Of a DNA stretch of 64,000 nt, positions 57,814 through 64,000 are shown piece after piece. The translations under genes and the position numbers were made by a program. Source of the DNA: Rhodospirillales bacterium (lineage in GTDB: Bacteria; Pseudomonadota; Alphaproteobacteria; Rhodospirillales; Casp-alpha2). Every line of letters starts with the position of its first letter. Position 1 is the stretch's first letter. Location of the stretch: assembly GCA_021775095.1 (NCBI GenBank), contig JAJFII010000010.1:62001-126000 (forward strand). Direction: 5' to 3'. The notes below the pieces were generated by a model that worked only from the letters and a program-made list of their open reading frames with translations, did no database searches and was not told the origin of the DNA.

Positions 57814-58755
57814 TTAGTCATCGGGAATGGGCGTGGCAACCGGTTGTCCCGTTAAACACAAATCAACGTTTTTTAGGAACAGGTCATACTTTGCCGTTGT
57901 CGCCTCTGGCGCTCGACCAGCGACATGTGGTGTTATGATCAGGTTTTTGAGGCCGATGACCGCATCGGGGATCTCCGGCTCGCCCTCCAGCACGTCCAGT
58001 CCGGCGCCGGCAATGGTGCCGGTTTCGAGGGCATGGACCAACGCCTTGGTATCGATGATCGATCCGCGCCCGATATTGACGACGATGCCGTCCGCACCGA
58101 GTTTTTCAAACACCTCGGCATCGATCATATGATGAGTGCTTTGGTTTCCCGGACTCGCGCAAATCAGATAATCGCTCCAAGCCGCCAGAGACAAAACGGT
58201 GTCGTGATATAGGTGCGCCACATCGTCGCGTATTGACCGATTGTGATAGCCGATCTGCATATCAAATCCGGTTGCCCGTTGCGCAATTTCCATACCAATC
58301 CGGCCAAGCCCGAGGATTCCCAGCCGTTTTCCATAAACGCAGGGCCACTGGTAATTGGCTGTCGCCCAGCCGCGATTTTGCACGACTTCGTTCATCGGCA
58401 GGAGGCGCCGTGCCGAGCCGAGCATCAGCGCCATGGCGTGGTCGGCGACGGCTTTGGAGTTGGTCCCCGGTCCGTGGGTGGCGTCAATATCCCGGGCAAG
58501 AAGTGTTTTCACGTCAATGTTTTCATACCCGGCACCAAATGCACCAACGATTTTGAGATCCGGCAGTTGATTGATTTCCGCCGCTGTTATACCCCGCGTG
58601 CCGTTGGTCAGGACGACCTCAATGCCGGCATGGGGTGACTGGAAAAACTGCGCCCGCTCCTGCAAATCGGCCACATAATGGATGTTGAATTGTTTCGCCA
58701 GGTCTACCAACACGGAATCCTGAATCAGGCATAATATCACTAGGGACTGGGTCAA
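57814..58755 (-). CDS. D-isomer-specific 2-hydroxyacid dehydrogenase
   Basis: NAD(P)-dependent; the family reduces glyoxylate, hydroxypyruvate or other 2-oxoacids. 313 residues: Rossmann motif LGILGLGRIGMEIAQRATGF, catalytic Arg region ICASPGNQSTHHMIDAEVF, VVNIGRGSIIDTKALVHAL, Glu in LDVLEGEPEIPD and His in IITPHVAGRAPEAT. The start is TTG 58753-58755, overlapping the upstream HAD stop (TTGA), with AGGAG seven bases upstream. A glyoxylate/hydroxypyruvate reductase would complement the glycolate and glycerate genes. Confidence 0.9.
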   Translation of the reverse strand: MTQSLVILCLIQDSVLVDLAKQFNIHYVADLQERAQFFQSPHAGIEVVLTNGTRGITAAEINQLPDLKIVGAFGAGYENIDVKTLLARDIDATHGPGTNSKAVADHAMALMLGSARRLLPMNEVVQNRGWATANYQWPCVYGKRLGILGLGRIGMEIAQRATGFDMQIGYHNRSIRDDVAHLYHDTVLSLAAWSDYLICASPGNQSTHHMIDAEVFEKLGADGIVVNIGRGSIIDTKALVHALETGTIAGAGLDVLEGEPEIPDAVIGLKNLIITPHVAGRAPEATTAKYDLFLKNVDLCLTGQPVATPIPDD

Positions 58756-59474
58756 TCGTCTTCTCCTGAGTTATAGGTATCGATGAGTTTGGGAAGATCG
58801 GCAATGGAGGCCAGGACATGGTCGGCCAGGGGTGCCAGGTGATCTGCATCGCTGGTGCCGGTCAATACGCCGACCCGCAGCGCGACCTTGGCGGCCAAAG
58901 CCATTTCCATGTCGTGGGCATTATCGCCAACCACACAGACTTCGTCGGGACGGCAGCCCGTGGCCTGGCAAAACCCAAGCACCATGCCCGGACCCGGTTT
59001 AATGCCATGCCCGCTGTCGTATCCGCAGACAAAATCAAAATCCTTAAGAATGTCAAAGGGACCCAGGGTTTCCACGGCGCTGGCATGGCTATCACTGGTG
59101 GCCAGTCCAATTCTGATCCGGCGGGCCACCAACGCCCCGATTGTGGTTTTCAAATGAGGCACGGCCCTGGCCGTATAAGCGCCGGCCGATTTACCCAAAC
59201 CGTCAATCAGCCGGGCCAGGACTTCAACGTCCTTTTCCGGTGCATATTTATGCCAGGCTTCAGCGATTTGAAGATTGGTCCCCGATGCCAACAAAGATCC
59301 AGACGTGACGGTACCGGTTTTATCATTTTGTCCCAATTCCTCTAACATGCACGCCGCGATTTCCGGGTCACCGCCGGCAATAAACAGGGCGGCGGCACGA
59401 TTTACCGGCATCCACGTCGCATTGAAGTCAAGAAGTGTCCCGTCTTTATCAAACACGATTCCACGAATGGGCAA
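58752..59474 (-). CDS. HAD-superfamily phosphatase, phosphoglycolate phosphatase-like
   Basis: About 240 residues with HAD motifs: nucleophile IVFDKDGTLLDFNATW, motif II GLATSDSHA, Lys region and motif IV VCVVGDNAHDMEMALAAKV. The helical cap and length fit Gph-type enzymes. The first ATG frame starts at 59549, but AAAGGAG lies eight bases before the TTG at 59472-59474, and that gives the usual N-terminus, so I prefer TTG. Overlaps the 2-hydroxyacid dehydrogenase. If it makes glycolate from 2-phosphoglycolate it would feed GlcDEF. Confidence 0.85.
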   Translation of the reverse strand: MPIRGIVFDKDGTLLDFNATWMPVNRAAALFIAGGDPEIAACMLEELGQNDKTGTVTSGSLLASGTNLQIAEAWHKYAPEKDVEVLARLIDGLGKSAGAYTARAVPHLKTTIGALVARRIRIGLATSDSHASAVETLGPFDILKDFDFVCGYDSGHGIKPGPGMVLGFCQATGCRPDEVCVVGDNAHDMEMALAAKVALRVGVLTGTSDADHLAPLADHVLASIADLPKLIDTYNSGEDD

Positions 59475-59587
59475 TACTCCAACTCCTTTCTGCCGCACGA
59501 CGCTGTAATTGCATGACCGGCATTGTGCGGATAGAAACCAAACAGGCAACGCCCAATTTAAATTTACTCAAAGTCGAAAAACCACAA

Positions 59588-61252
59588 ATGGCAAAAACCA
59601 AATCCTACGACTACATTATCATCGGCGCCGGATCGGCAGGCTGTGTTCTGGCAAACCGCATAAGCGCCGATCCCTCCGTCTCCGTACTGCTGATCGAAGC
59701 CGGGCCCATGGACCACAGTCTGTTTATTCACATGCCATCGGCCTTTGCCTGGCCGCTGGCCGACGACAAATACAATTGGTATTACCAAAGCCAACCCGAA
59801 CCGCATATGAATGGCCGACGCATGTATTGCCCGCGGGGCCGGGTATTGGGCGGTTCCAGCTCCATCAATGGAATGTGTTATGTGCGTGGCCATGCCCTTG
59901 ATTATGACCGCTGGGCTGGCAATGAAATGCCGTCCTGGTCCTACGCCCATTGTCTGCCGTATTTTAAAAAAGCCGAAACCTGGCAATACGGTGCCGACGC
60001 TTATCGCGGTGACAGCGGTCCTCTGCATGTCACCGACGGGTTGTGCGCCAACCCGCTTTATCAGGCTTTTATCGATGCCGGTGTGCAGGCCGGTTACCCG
60101 AAAACTGAGGATATGAACGGCCACCAGCAGGAAGGGTTTGGCCACATGCAAATGACCACCCACAAAGGCCGGCGCTGGAGCACGGCCAATGCCTACCTGC
60201 GGCCTGTTCTCGGGCGGCCAAACCTGACTCTGCGGGTTAAGACACTGACCCGCAGAATCCTTTTTGACGGCAACCGCGCGACCGGCGTTGAGGTCCATCG
60301 CGCCGGCAAAACACAAGTGATCGAGGCGGCCCGCGAGGTTTTGTGCTGTGGCGGGGCGATCAATTCACCACAATTGTTAATGCTTTCCGGGGTTGGCGAC
60401 GGCGACCAGTTAAAATCGCAAAACATTGCCGTGGTCAACGACCTCAAGGGGGTCGGTGCGAACCTGCAGGACCATTTGGAAATTTATGTCCAAATGGCCT
60501 GCACCCAACCGGTGACGCTCTATTCGGCGACCAAACCGTTGAATAAGCTGAAAATCGGACTGCAATGGTTATTGTTCCGCAGCGGCCTGGGGGCAACCAA
60601 CCACTTTGAAGCGGGCGGTTTTATTCGCAGTCACAAGGGCGTGGAACATCCGGACTTGCAGTACCATTTTCTGCCCATGGCGGTCTCCTACGATGGCACG
60701 TCAGCTGTCGACGGACACGGATTTCAGGCCCATGTGGGGCCCATGCGGGCAACCAGCCGGGGCCATGTTCGACTACAGGCACCCAAGCCATCGACGCCAC
60801 CCGCCATTTTATTTAATTATATGTCGACGGAGCAGGACCGCCGGGAAATGCGCGCTGCCATACGGCTGACCCGCGAAGTCTTCGCCCAGGACGCTTTTAT
60901 CCCCTTTCGCGGAGACGAACTGGCACCCGGCAGAGCCGCCCAGTCGGATGCCGACCTGGACGCCTTTGTGCGGGCCTTTGGCGAAAGCGCCTACCACCCC
61001 TGTGGCACCTGTAAAATGGGTTTGGCCACGGACCCCCTGGCCGTTGTCGATGAAAATTTGCGGGTACACGGGATGCAGGGACTGCGGGTTGTCGATGCCT
61101 CCGTTATGCCAACCATTGTCAGCGGCAATCTAAACGCCCCAACGATTATGATCGCCGAAAAAGCCGCTGACATGATCACTGACACCGCCCCGTTGCCTGC
61201 GTCCCCGTCCACAACCTATTCTTCCGTTAATTGGCAGCATCAGCAACGCTGA
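59588..61252 (+). CDS. GMC-family flavoprotein oxidoreductase (choline dehydrogenase-like)
   Basis: 554 residues: FAD Rossmann motif YDYIIIGAGSAGCVLANRIS, ADP motif VLLIEAGPMDHS, GMC signature 1 GRVLGGSSSINGMCYVRG, signature 2 AAREVLCCGGAINSPQLLML, catalytic His in SAYHPCGTCKMG and the closing Asn region IVSGNLNAPTIMIAEKAADM. I chose ATG 59588 because it puts the flavin motif at the usual place; an ATG at 59513 would add 25 residues. Alcohol substrate unknown (choline and long-chain alcohols are family examples). Divergent from the HAD gene. Confidence 0.92.
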   Translation: MAKTKSYDYIIIGAGSAGCVLANRISADPSVSVLLIEAGPMDHSLFIHMPSAFAWPLADDKYNWYYQSQPEPHMNGRRMYCPRGRVLGGSSSINGMCYVRGHALDYDRWAGNEMPSWSYAHCLPYFKKAETWQYGADAYRGDSGPLHVTDGLCANPLYQAFIDAGVQAGYPKTEDMNGHQQEGFGHMQMTTHKGRRWSTANAYLRPVLGRPNLTLRVKTLTRRILFDGNRATGVEVHRAGKTQVIEAAREVLCCGGAINSPQLLMLSGVGDGDQLKSQNIAVVNDLKGVGANLQDHLEIYVQMACTQPVTLYSATKPLNKLKIGLQWLLFRSGLGATNHFEAGGFIRSHKGVEHPDLQYHFLPMAVSYDGTSAVDGHGFQAHVGPMRATSRGHVRLQAPKPSTPPAILFNYMSTEQDRREMRAAIRLTREVFAQDAFIPFRGDELAPGRAAQSDADLDAFVRAFGESAYHPCGTCKMGLATDPLAVVDENLRVHGMQGLRVVDASVMPTIVSGNLNAPTIMIAEKAADMITDTAPLPASPSTTYSSVNWQHQQR

Positions 61253-61442
61253 GCCGGGCATTCCCTTCTCTTTATCGCATGCGGCAGTGGCGAAAATAAG
61301 CCTTCACCGAGGCCAAACACCATCGTTTGAAAGCAATTGCTGAAGCGGCGGCGGGGTTGCGGCAAAATCGGAAATATAATGAGTCCACATATCCGTTAAA
61401 AATATAACCTGTTGATATTGCGGTACTTTTATTTTGGTGAAG
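61253..61442. other. AT-rich spacer before the small RNA promoter
   Basis: 190 bases after the GMC stop with no frame worth calling. A TATAAT occurs at 61375-61380 but lacks a matching -35 box at normal spacing. The GMC transcript may run through this spacer to the terminator at 61544-61573. Confidence 0.4.
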
Positions 61443-61458
61443 TGTGACATACATCACA
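61443..61458 (+). promoter_or_regulatory. CRP-type binding palindrome
   Basis: TGTGACATACATCACA is a perfect match to the TGTGA-N6-TCACA consensus of CRP/Vfr-type activators. Its centre (61450.5) is 41.5 bases before a start at 61492, the classical class II activator position. Confidence 0.7.
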
Positions 61459-61482
61459 TCGCGTGCAGTTTATCTGTGCAAT

Positions 61483-61488
61483 TATAAT
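61483..61488 (+). promoter_or_regulatory. Extended -10 box TATAAT
   Basis: Perfect TATAAT downstream of the CRP-type site. No good -35 box lies 16-18 bases upstream, as expected for a class II activator-dependent promoter, where the activator overlaps the -35 region. Confidence 0.65.
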
Positions 61489-61491
61489 GGC

Positions 61492-61573
61492 ACGGTTGGC
61501 GTTCTACTCCTCCTGAGAACCCAACCGCCTCCCTGTTAAACTCACCGGGTCTTAATTGACCCGGTCTTTTTTT
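61492..61573 (+). ncRNA. Candidate small RNA with anti-Shine-Dalgarno loop
   Basis: Promoter, structure and terminator fit a transcript of about 82 nt. Hairpin 1 pairs GGTTGG-c-GTTCT (61494-61505) with AGAACCCAACC (61516-61526) around the loop ACTCCTCCTG, which is complementary to ribosome-binding sites such as AGGAGG. A single-stranded stretch with a second pyrimidine motif (CGCCTCCCTG, 61526-61535) follows, then the terminator ACCGGGTC-TTAATT-GACCCGGT with CTTTTTTT (61544-61573). The layout recalls alphaproteobacterial sRNAs with CCUCCU loops, but I cannot assign a named family. It is convergent with the glcG-like gene. Confidence 0.65.
61544..61573 (+). terminator. Rho-independent terminator
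   Basis: Perfect 8-bp stem ACCGGGTC/GACCCGGT with a TTAATT loop and seven T residues after a C. It serves the candidate small RNA and any read-through from the GMC gene. Confidence 0.9.
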
Positions 61574-61588
61574 GTGCTCGGCCAGCGC

Positions 61589-62092
61589 TCAGAATTCGAG
61601 GGCATCGGCAATGCTTTCAATCCCGACAATGGCACAGTCCTCGTCTGCGGCCCCACCCGGGGCACCGGAAACCCCAATTCCGCCGACAATCGAGCCGGCA
61701 GACTCGATGATCAAGCCGCCGCCGGCCATTAATGCTTTTTCAACAAAGCGGATGCCCCACTGTGGTTTGTCCGATTGGGTGAGCTGTGACAATTCCATGG
61801 TGCTGGTGCGAAAACTGACAGCGGTCCAGGCTTTTCGGTAGGCGGTATCGGTGGTATGGGCGCCGGCATATTGATCGCGTATGTTGACCTGCAGGTTGCC
61901 CATTCGATCGACAACCGCAACGGCAACCTGGAACCCCTGCAAACGACAGGCCTTCATGGTCCTATGGGCCAGACCCAACGCCGTATCCAAGGACAACTGT
62001 TTATAAGAAACCAACCCTTCTTCGCCCCGCGCCGCGCCATAACCAAATAGCACCGTTAGCAATGCCAACCCCGCCATTGAAATTGTTTTCAT
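61589..62092 (-). CDS. Secreted GlcG/HbpS-family protein
   Basis: 167 residues: signal peptide (MKTISMAGLALLTVLFGYGA, cleavage near ARGEE), then the HbpS-like GlcG domain with FQVAVAVVDRMGNLQVNIRD, TTDTAYRKAWTAVSFRTST, GGGLIIESAGSIVGGIGVSG and GGAADEDCAIVGIESIADAL. Relatives bind haem or cobalamin, or lie in glycolate operons (glcG) with unknown function. ATG preceded by AGGGAAGGA. It is 16 kb from glcDEF, so a role in glycolate use is uncertain; export suggests haem or metal handling in the periplasm. Confidence 0.88.
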   Translation of the reverse strand: MKTISMAGLALLTVLFGYGAARGEEGLVSYKQLSLDTALGLAHRTMKACRLQGFQVAVAVVDRMGNLQVNIRDQYAGAHTTDTAYRKAWTAVSFRTSTMELSQLTQSDKPQWGIRFVEKALMAGGGLIIESAGSIVGGIGVSGAPGGAADEDCAIVGIESIADALEF

Positions 62093-62211
62093 TTTCGTTC
62101 CTTCCCTGTCCGATTTGTTTCCTAAACTTTACGCTGGCCTACCAATAATTAATGGGCCGTTTTGCCATCTGGTTCTCCAGGAACCCCTATAAAAATCCTC
62201 CCCCGGGTATC

Positions 62212-62455
62212 CGGCGATACGGTCTGCGCCGAAGAACGTGGCATTGGCCTGCCGTTTATCGCGCCGGACAAACCTCAACAGAATGCCTTTATCGAGCGCT
62301 ACGATGGACCGTCAGATCGGTCTGGCGCAACGCATACATTTGTTAATCCATTGATGAGATGCGGGAGACCGCAACACGCAGGTTATGGACATACAACAGT
62401 GAACGGCCCAACATGGCCATCGGAGGCAAAACAGAAACTCGCCATCGCAGTCTAG
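62212..62455 (+). pseudogene. Decayed 3' end of an IS3-type transposase (OrfB)
   Basis: Read across frames, the translation follows the C-terminal IS3 integrase pattern: CAEERGIGLPFIAPDKPQQN and AFIERYDG in one frame, then RTVRSVWRNAYIC-stop-SIDEMRETATRR with LWTYNSERPNMAIGG in another, and back to AKQKLAIAV-stop. The conserved order (G-KPQQNAF-IERY, then W-TYN-ERPNMAIGG) is unmistakable, but it has at least two frameshifts and an internal stop, and OrfA and the first half of OrfB are missing. No terminal repeats found. The rest of 62093-62572 holds nothing I can name. Confidence 0.8.
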
Positions 62456-62572
62456 GTTCAGGACCCATTAAAATGACAATAACGAAAAAGGCAAATCAAT
62501 TCCACTCTTGAACCCTATATTCAAATGTTTAATTCATGAGTTCCTATCTCCCATCCTTATTGGAGCCTGCAA

Positions 62573-63067
62573 ATGAGCCGAAGTTATCAAAAATTTAGTC
62601 TATTTGCGCTCGATGTTATTTATTTGCAAGAAGCACTGCGTCGATGCATCACTCAAGAGGATCTGCTGGCAAAGACATTCTACGAAAGCCTCTTCGAAGA
62701 GCACCCGATTACGAAGCGTTTATTTGGCTCAGAACCTGACAAGCAAAGAAGAATGTTTGCAACTTTATTGGAATCTGCGGCTGCGGAAATGATGAACCCG
62801 AATTCCCTTGAGCCGTTGCTGGCATCAGTTGGCAACCACCACCGGAAACACCATCTTACTAACGAACATCTGGAAATGGGCAGGATTCCCTTTTTTAAAG
62901 CAGTTACAAAATGCATCGGCGAAACGGAATTCTCTGAACAGTTCACGACTTGGAACAGCCTATACTCGATGTTGGTTGATCTAATGCAAGGCGGATCAAT
63001 ATCCGATGACCCGGTAATCCTTAAGCCGGAAATCTATCAACAGAAGAGCGGTCCTGACTCGGATTAA
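62573..63067 (+). CDS. Solitary bacterial globin
   Basis: 164 residues resembling Vitreoscilla-type haemoglobins and the globin part of flavohaemoglobins. TFYESLFEEHPITKRLF matches the B-C helix pattern, giving B10 Tyr37 and CD1 Phe51; the F-helix match VGNHHRKHHLTNEHLEMG gives proximal His90. No reductase domain or output domain follows; the last 20 residues are a polar tail. An oxygen/NO-binding or sensing role is inferred. ATG 62573 with TTGGAG upstream. The stop overlaps the decayed chemoreceptor on the other strand. Confidence 0.8.
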   Translation: MSRSYQKFSLFALDVIYLQEALRRCITQEDLLAKTFYESLFEEHPITKRLFGSEPDKQRRMFATLLESAAAEMMNPNSLEPLLASVGNHHRKHHLTNEHLEMGRIPFFKAVTKCIGETEFSEQFTTWNSLYSMLVDLMQGGSISDDPVILKPEIYQQKSGPDSD

Positions 63068-63303
63068 ATCTTTTCCTCTAAATCTCCAAAATGCGCTCGC
63101 ATGTTAGCAACGGTAATCTCGCCAGTGAATTTAGTCGTTTGGTCCGATAGGCTTTTCACTTCGCCAGCAATCACAGCGAACCCATTGCCCTTATCATCCG
63201 CTCTCGCCGTTTCAATTTAGGTATTCACCCCAATTACTTCTGCCACGTTCCCGACCCGGTCTGTTGCAGTCGGCACTTCACGGACATCTGCATTTAATTC
63301 AGA
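63064..63303 (-). pseudogene. Remnant of a methyl-accepting chemotaxis protein signalling domain
   Basis: The minus strand translates to DRVGNVAEVIGVNT-stop-IETARADDKGNGFAVIAGEV and KSLSDQTTKFTGEITVAN. In intact receptors the hairpin tip reads IADQTNLLALNAxIEAARA followed by GKGFAVVAxEVxxLAxxT. Here the tip is deleted, an in-frame stop sits just before IETARA, and there is no upstream sensor or membrane part. Clearly a dead fragment. It lies tail to tail with the globin gene. Confidence 0.8.
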
Positions 63304-63507
63304 TTATTCGGTTGTTATTCTGTTTCCGTTTCGTAAATACCAGAGACACCCAATCATAAAGTTTCCAGGGCCGTTGTCCTTCTGTATTCGTAAGTAAAAT
63401 ATTGCATCTCATCGGCATCCCTAAGACGTATTTCCAATTTGGCAAACTAACGCGCCGTAATTTATTATGCATTGCGAATGCCCGACAAATACTTTTAGCG
63501 GTTTCAA
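63304..63507. other. AT-rich spacer with no supported gene
   Basis: Lower GC than the rest of the window. Short frames exist but none has a ribosome site or family pattern. May be decayed sequence from the chemoreceptor gene. Confidence 0.4.
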
Positions 63508-63549
63508 TTGACTTAGATCAATTCGCCTTTCCGCCAAACTCTCTATTAC
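63508..63549 (+). promoter_or_regulatory. FNR/FixK-type box with spaced -10 element
   Basis: TTGACTTAGATCAA (63508-63521) fits TTGAY-N4-RTCAA, the FNR/FixK consensus. TATTAC (63544-63549) lies where a -10 box would be if the box were centred near -41.5 (start about 63556). The next gene begins at 63608. This predicts oxygen-responsive control of the PAS protein. Confidence 0.55.
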
Positions 63550-63607
63550 TAGGCTTACTTATTCAGGAAATAATCAACTTATTGACGAGATATAAAGAGA
63601 AACTGGC

Positions 63608-64000
63608 ATGGCACTTTATGGGAATTCGCAATTAACCGGGGTCGAGAAGACTTTCAACGAAGATGAAATCATCGTTTCAAAAACCGACCTCACGGGAAAA
63701 ATAACCTATGGGAACCGAACATTTTACAAATTAGCTGGTGTGCAGGAAAAAAACTGCCTTGGCATCCAGCACAATTTAATCCGTCACCCACACATGCCTC
63801 GAGCCGTTTTTGAGTTGTTATGGAACACGCTAAAGGCTGGTGATGAAGTATTTGCCTACGTTCTAAATCGCTCTTTGAATGGAGACGAATACTGGGTTTT
63901 TGCGCACGTAACCCCGAGCTATGACAGTAGCGGAAATATCACAGGTTACCATTCCAATCGGCGGGTTCCCAAGAGAGACGTCGTGAACGAACACATTATA
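63608..64000 (+). CDS. Aer-like PAS-domain protein (3' end outside window)
   Basis: 131 residues from ATG 63608 run open to the window edge. After about 15 residues comes a PAS domain of the Aer/energy-taxis type: IIVSKTDLTGKITYGNRTFY, CLGIQHNLIRHPHMPRAVFE, LLWNTLKAGDEVFAYVLNRS, GDEYWVFAHVTPSYDSSGNI and GYHSNRRVPKRDVV. The RHPHMP and NRS-x-GDEYWV segments are the flavin-PAS signature of Aer-type receptors. An MCP domain may follow beyond the edge. Ribosome site AGAGAA. Preceded by the FNR-type box. Confidence 0.85.
   Translation, partial: MALYGNSQLTGVEKTFNEDEIIVSKTDLTGKITYGNRTFYKLAGVQEKNCLGIQHNLIRHPHMPRAVFELLWNTLKAGDEVFAYVLNRSLNGDEYWVFAHVTPSYDSSGNITGYHSNRRVPKRDVVNEHII

Noticed and set aside
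63402-63635. 77-codon plus-strand frame
   Set aside because: Overlaps the FNR-type box and the real start of the PAS gene in another frame; no motif.

Overview
The window looks like chromosome of a free-living alphaproteobacterium, probably near the Rhodospirillales. The best evidence is a circularly permuted, two-piece tmRNA gene, followed by the alphaproteobacterial form of SspB, a UPF0262 gene after hisD, a Cys-poor L36 and a one-chain pyruvate carboxylase. Family assignments come from motifs read by eye; no database search was possible.

Positions 1-28700 are mostly housekeeping genes on the minus strand: hisG-hisD-UPF0262, pyc, the rod-shape operon mreB-mreC-mreD-mrdA-rodA, leuA, the ilvB-ilvN-ilvC block, a DUF2927 lipoprotein-like gene, miaA, a Do-type protease, and hflK-hflC-DUF2065. 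Plus-strand serB, mrp, a small secreted protein and an EamA transporter interrupt them. folA and thyA overlap.

Positions 28950-34030 (plus strand) hold the tmRNA gene, sspB (adaptor for the tag that the tmRNA encodes), class I fumarase, a PLP-dependent D-cysteine desulfhydrase-like enzyme, a small alpha/beta hydrolase, a VOC protein and a ribbon-helix-helix protein. A 1193-residue AsmA-type protein is convergent with them.

Positions 37660-46410 (minus strand) form a hydroxyacid block: MFS carrier, glcD-glcE-glcF glycolate oxidase, a TPR protein, a second FAD-linked hydroxyacid dehydrogenase and a MOFRL-type glycerate kinase. Glycolate would go to glyoxylate and glycerate to 2-phosphoglycerate. 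A Gph-like HAD phosphatase (58752-59474) and a 2-hydroxyacid dehydrogenase further along fit the same chemistry.

Positions 46560-61250 are more accessory: two sensor kinases with no response regulator beside them, rpmJ, an EamA transporter coupled to a class V aminotransferase, an NHL-repeat protein, an aminotransferase, an enolase-superfamily enzyme, a soluble glucose/sorbosone dehydrogenase-like protein and a GMC oxidoreductase.

The last 2.8 kb is the most unusual part. It has a candidate small RNA of about 82 nt with a CRP-type palindrome, a TATAAT box, an anti-Shine-Dalgarno hairpin loop and a terminator. It is followed by a GlcG/HbpS-like secreted protein, a decayed IS3-type transposase end, a solitary globin, a decayed chemoreceptor signalling domain and an Aer-like PAS gene behind an FNR/FixK-type box. 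This looks like a remodelled oxygen/redox-sensing locus.
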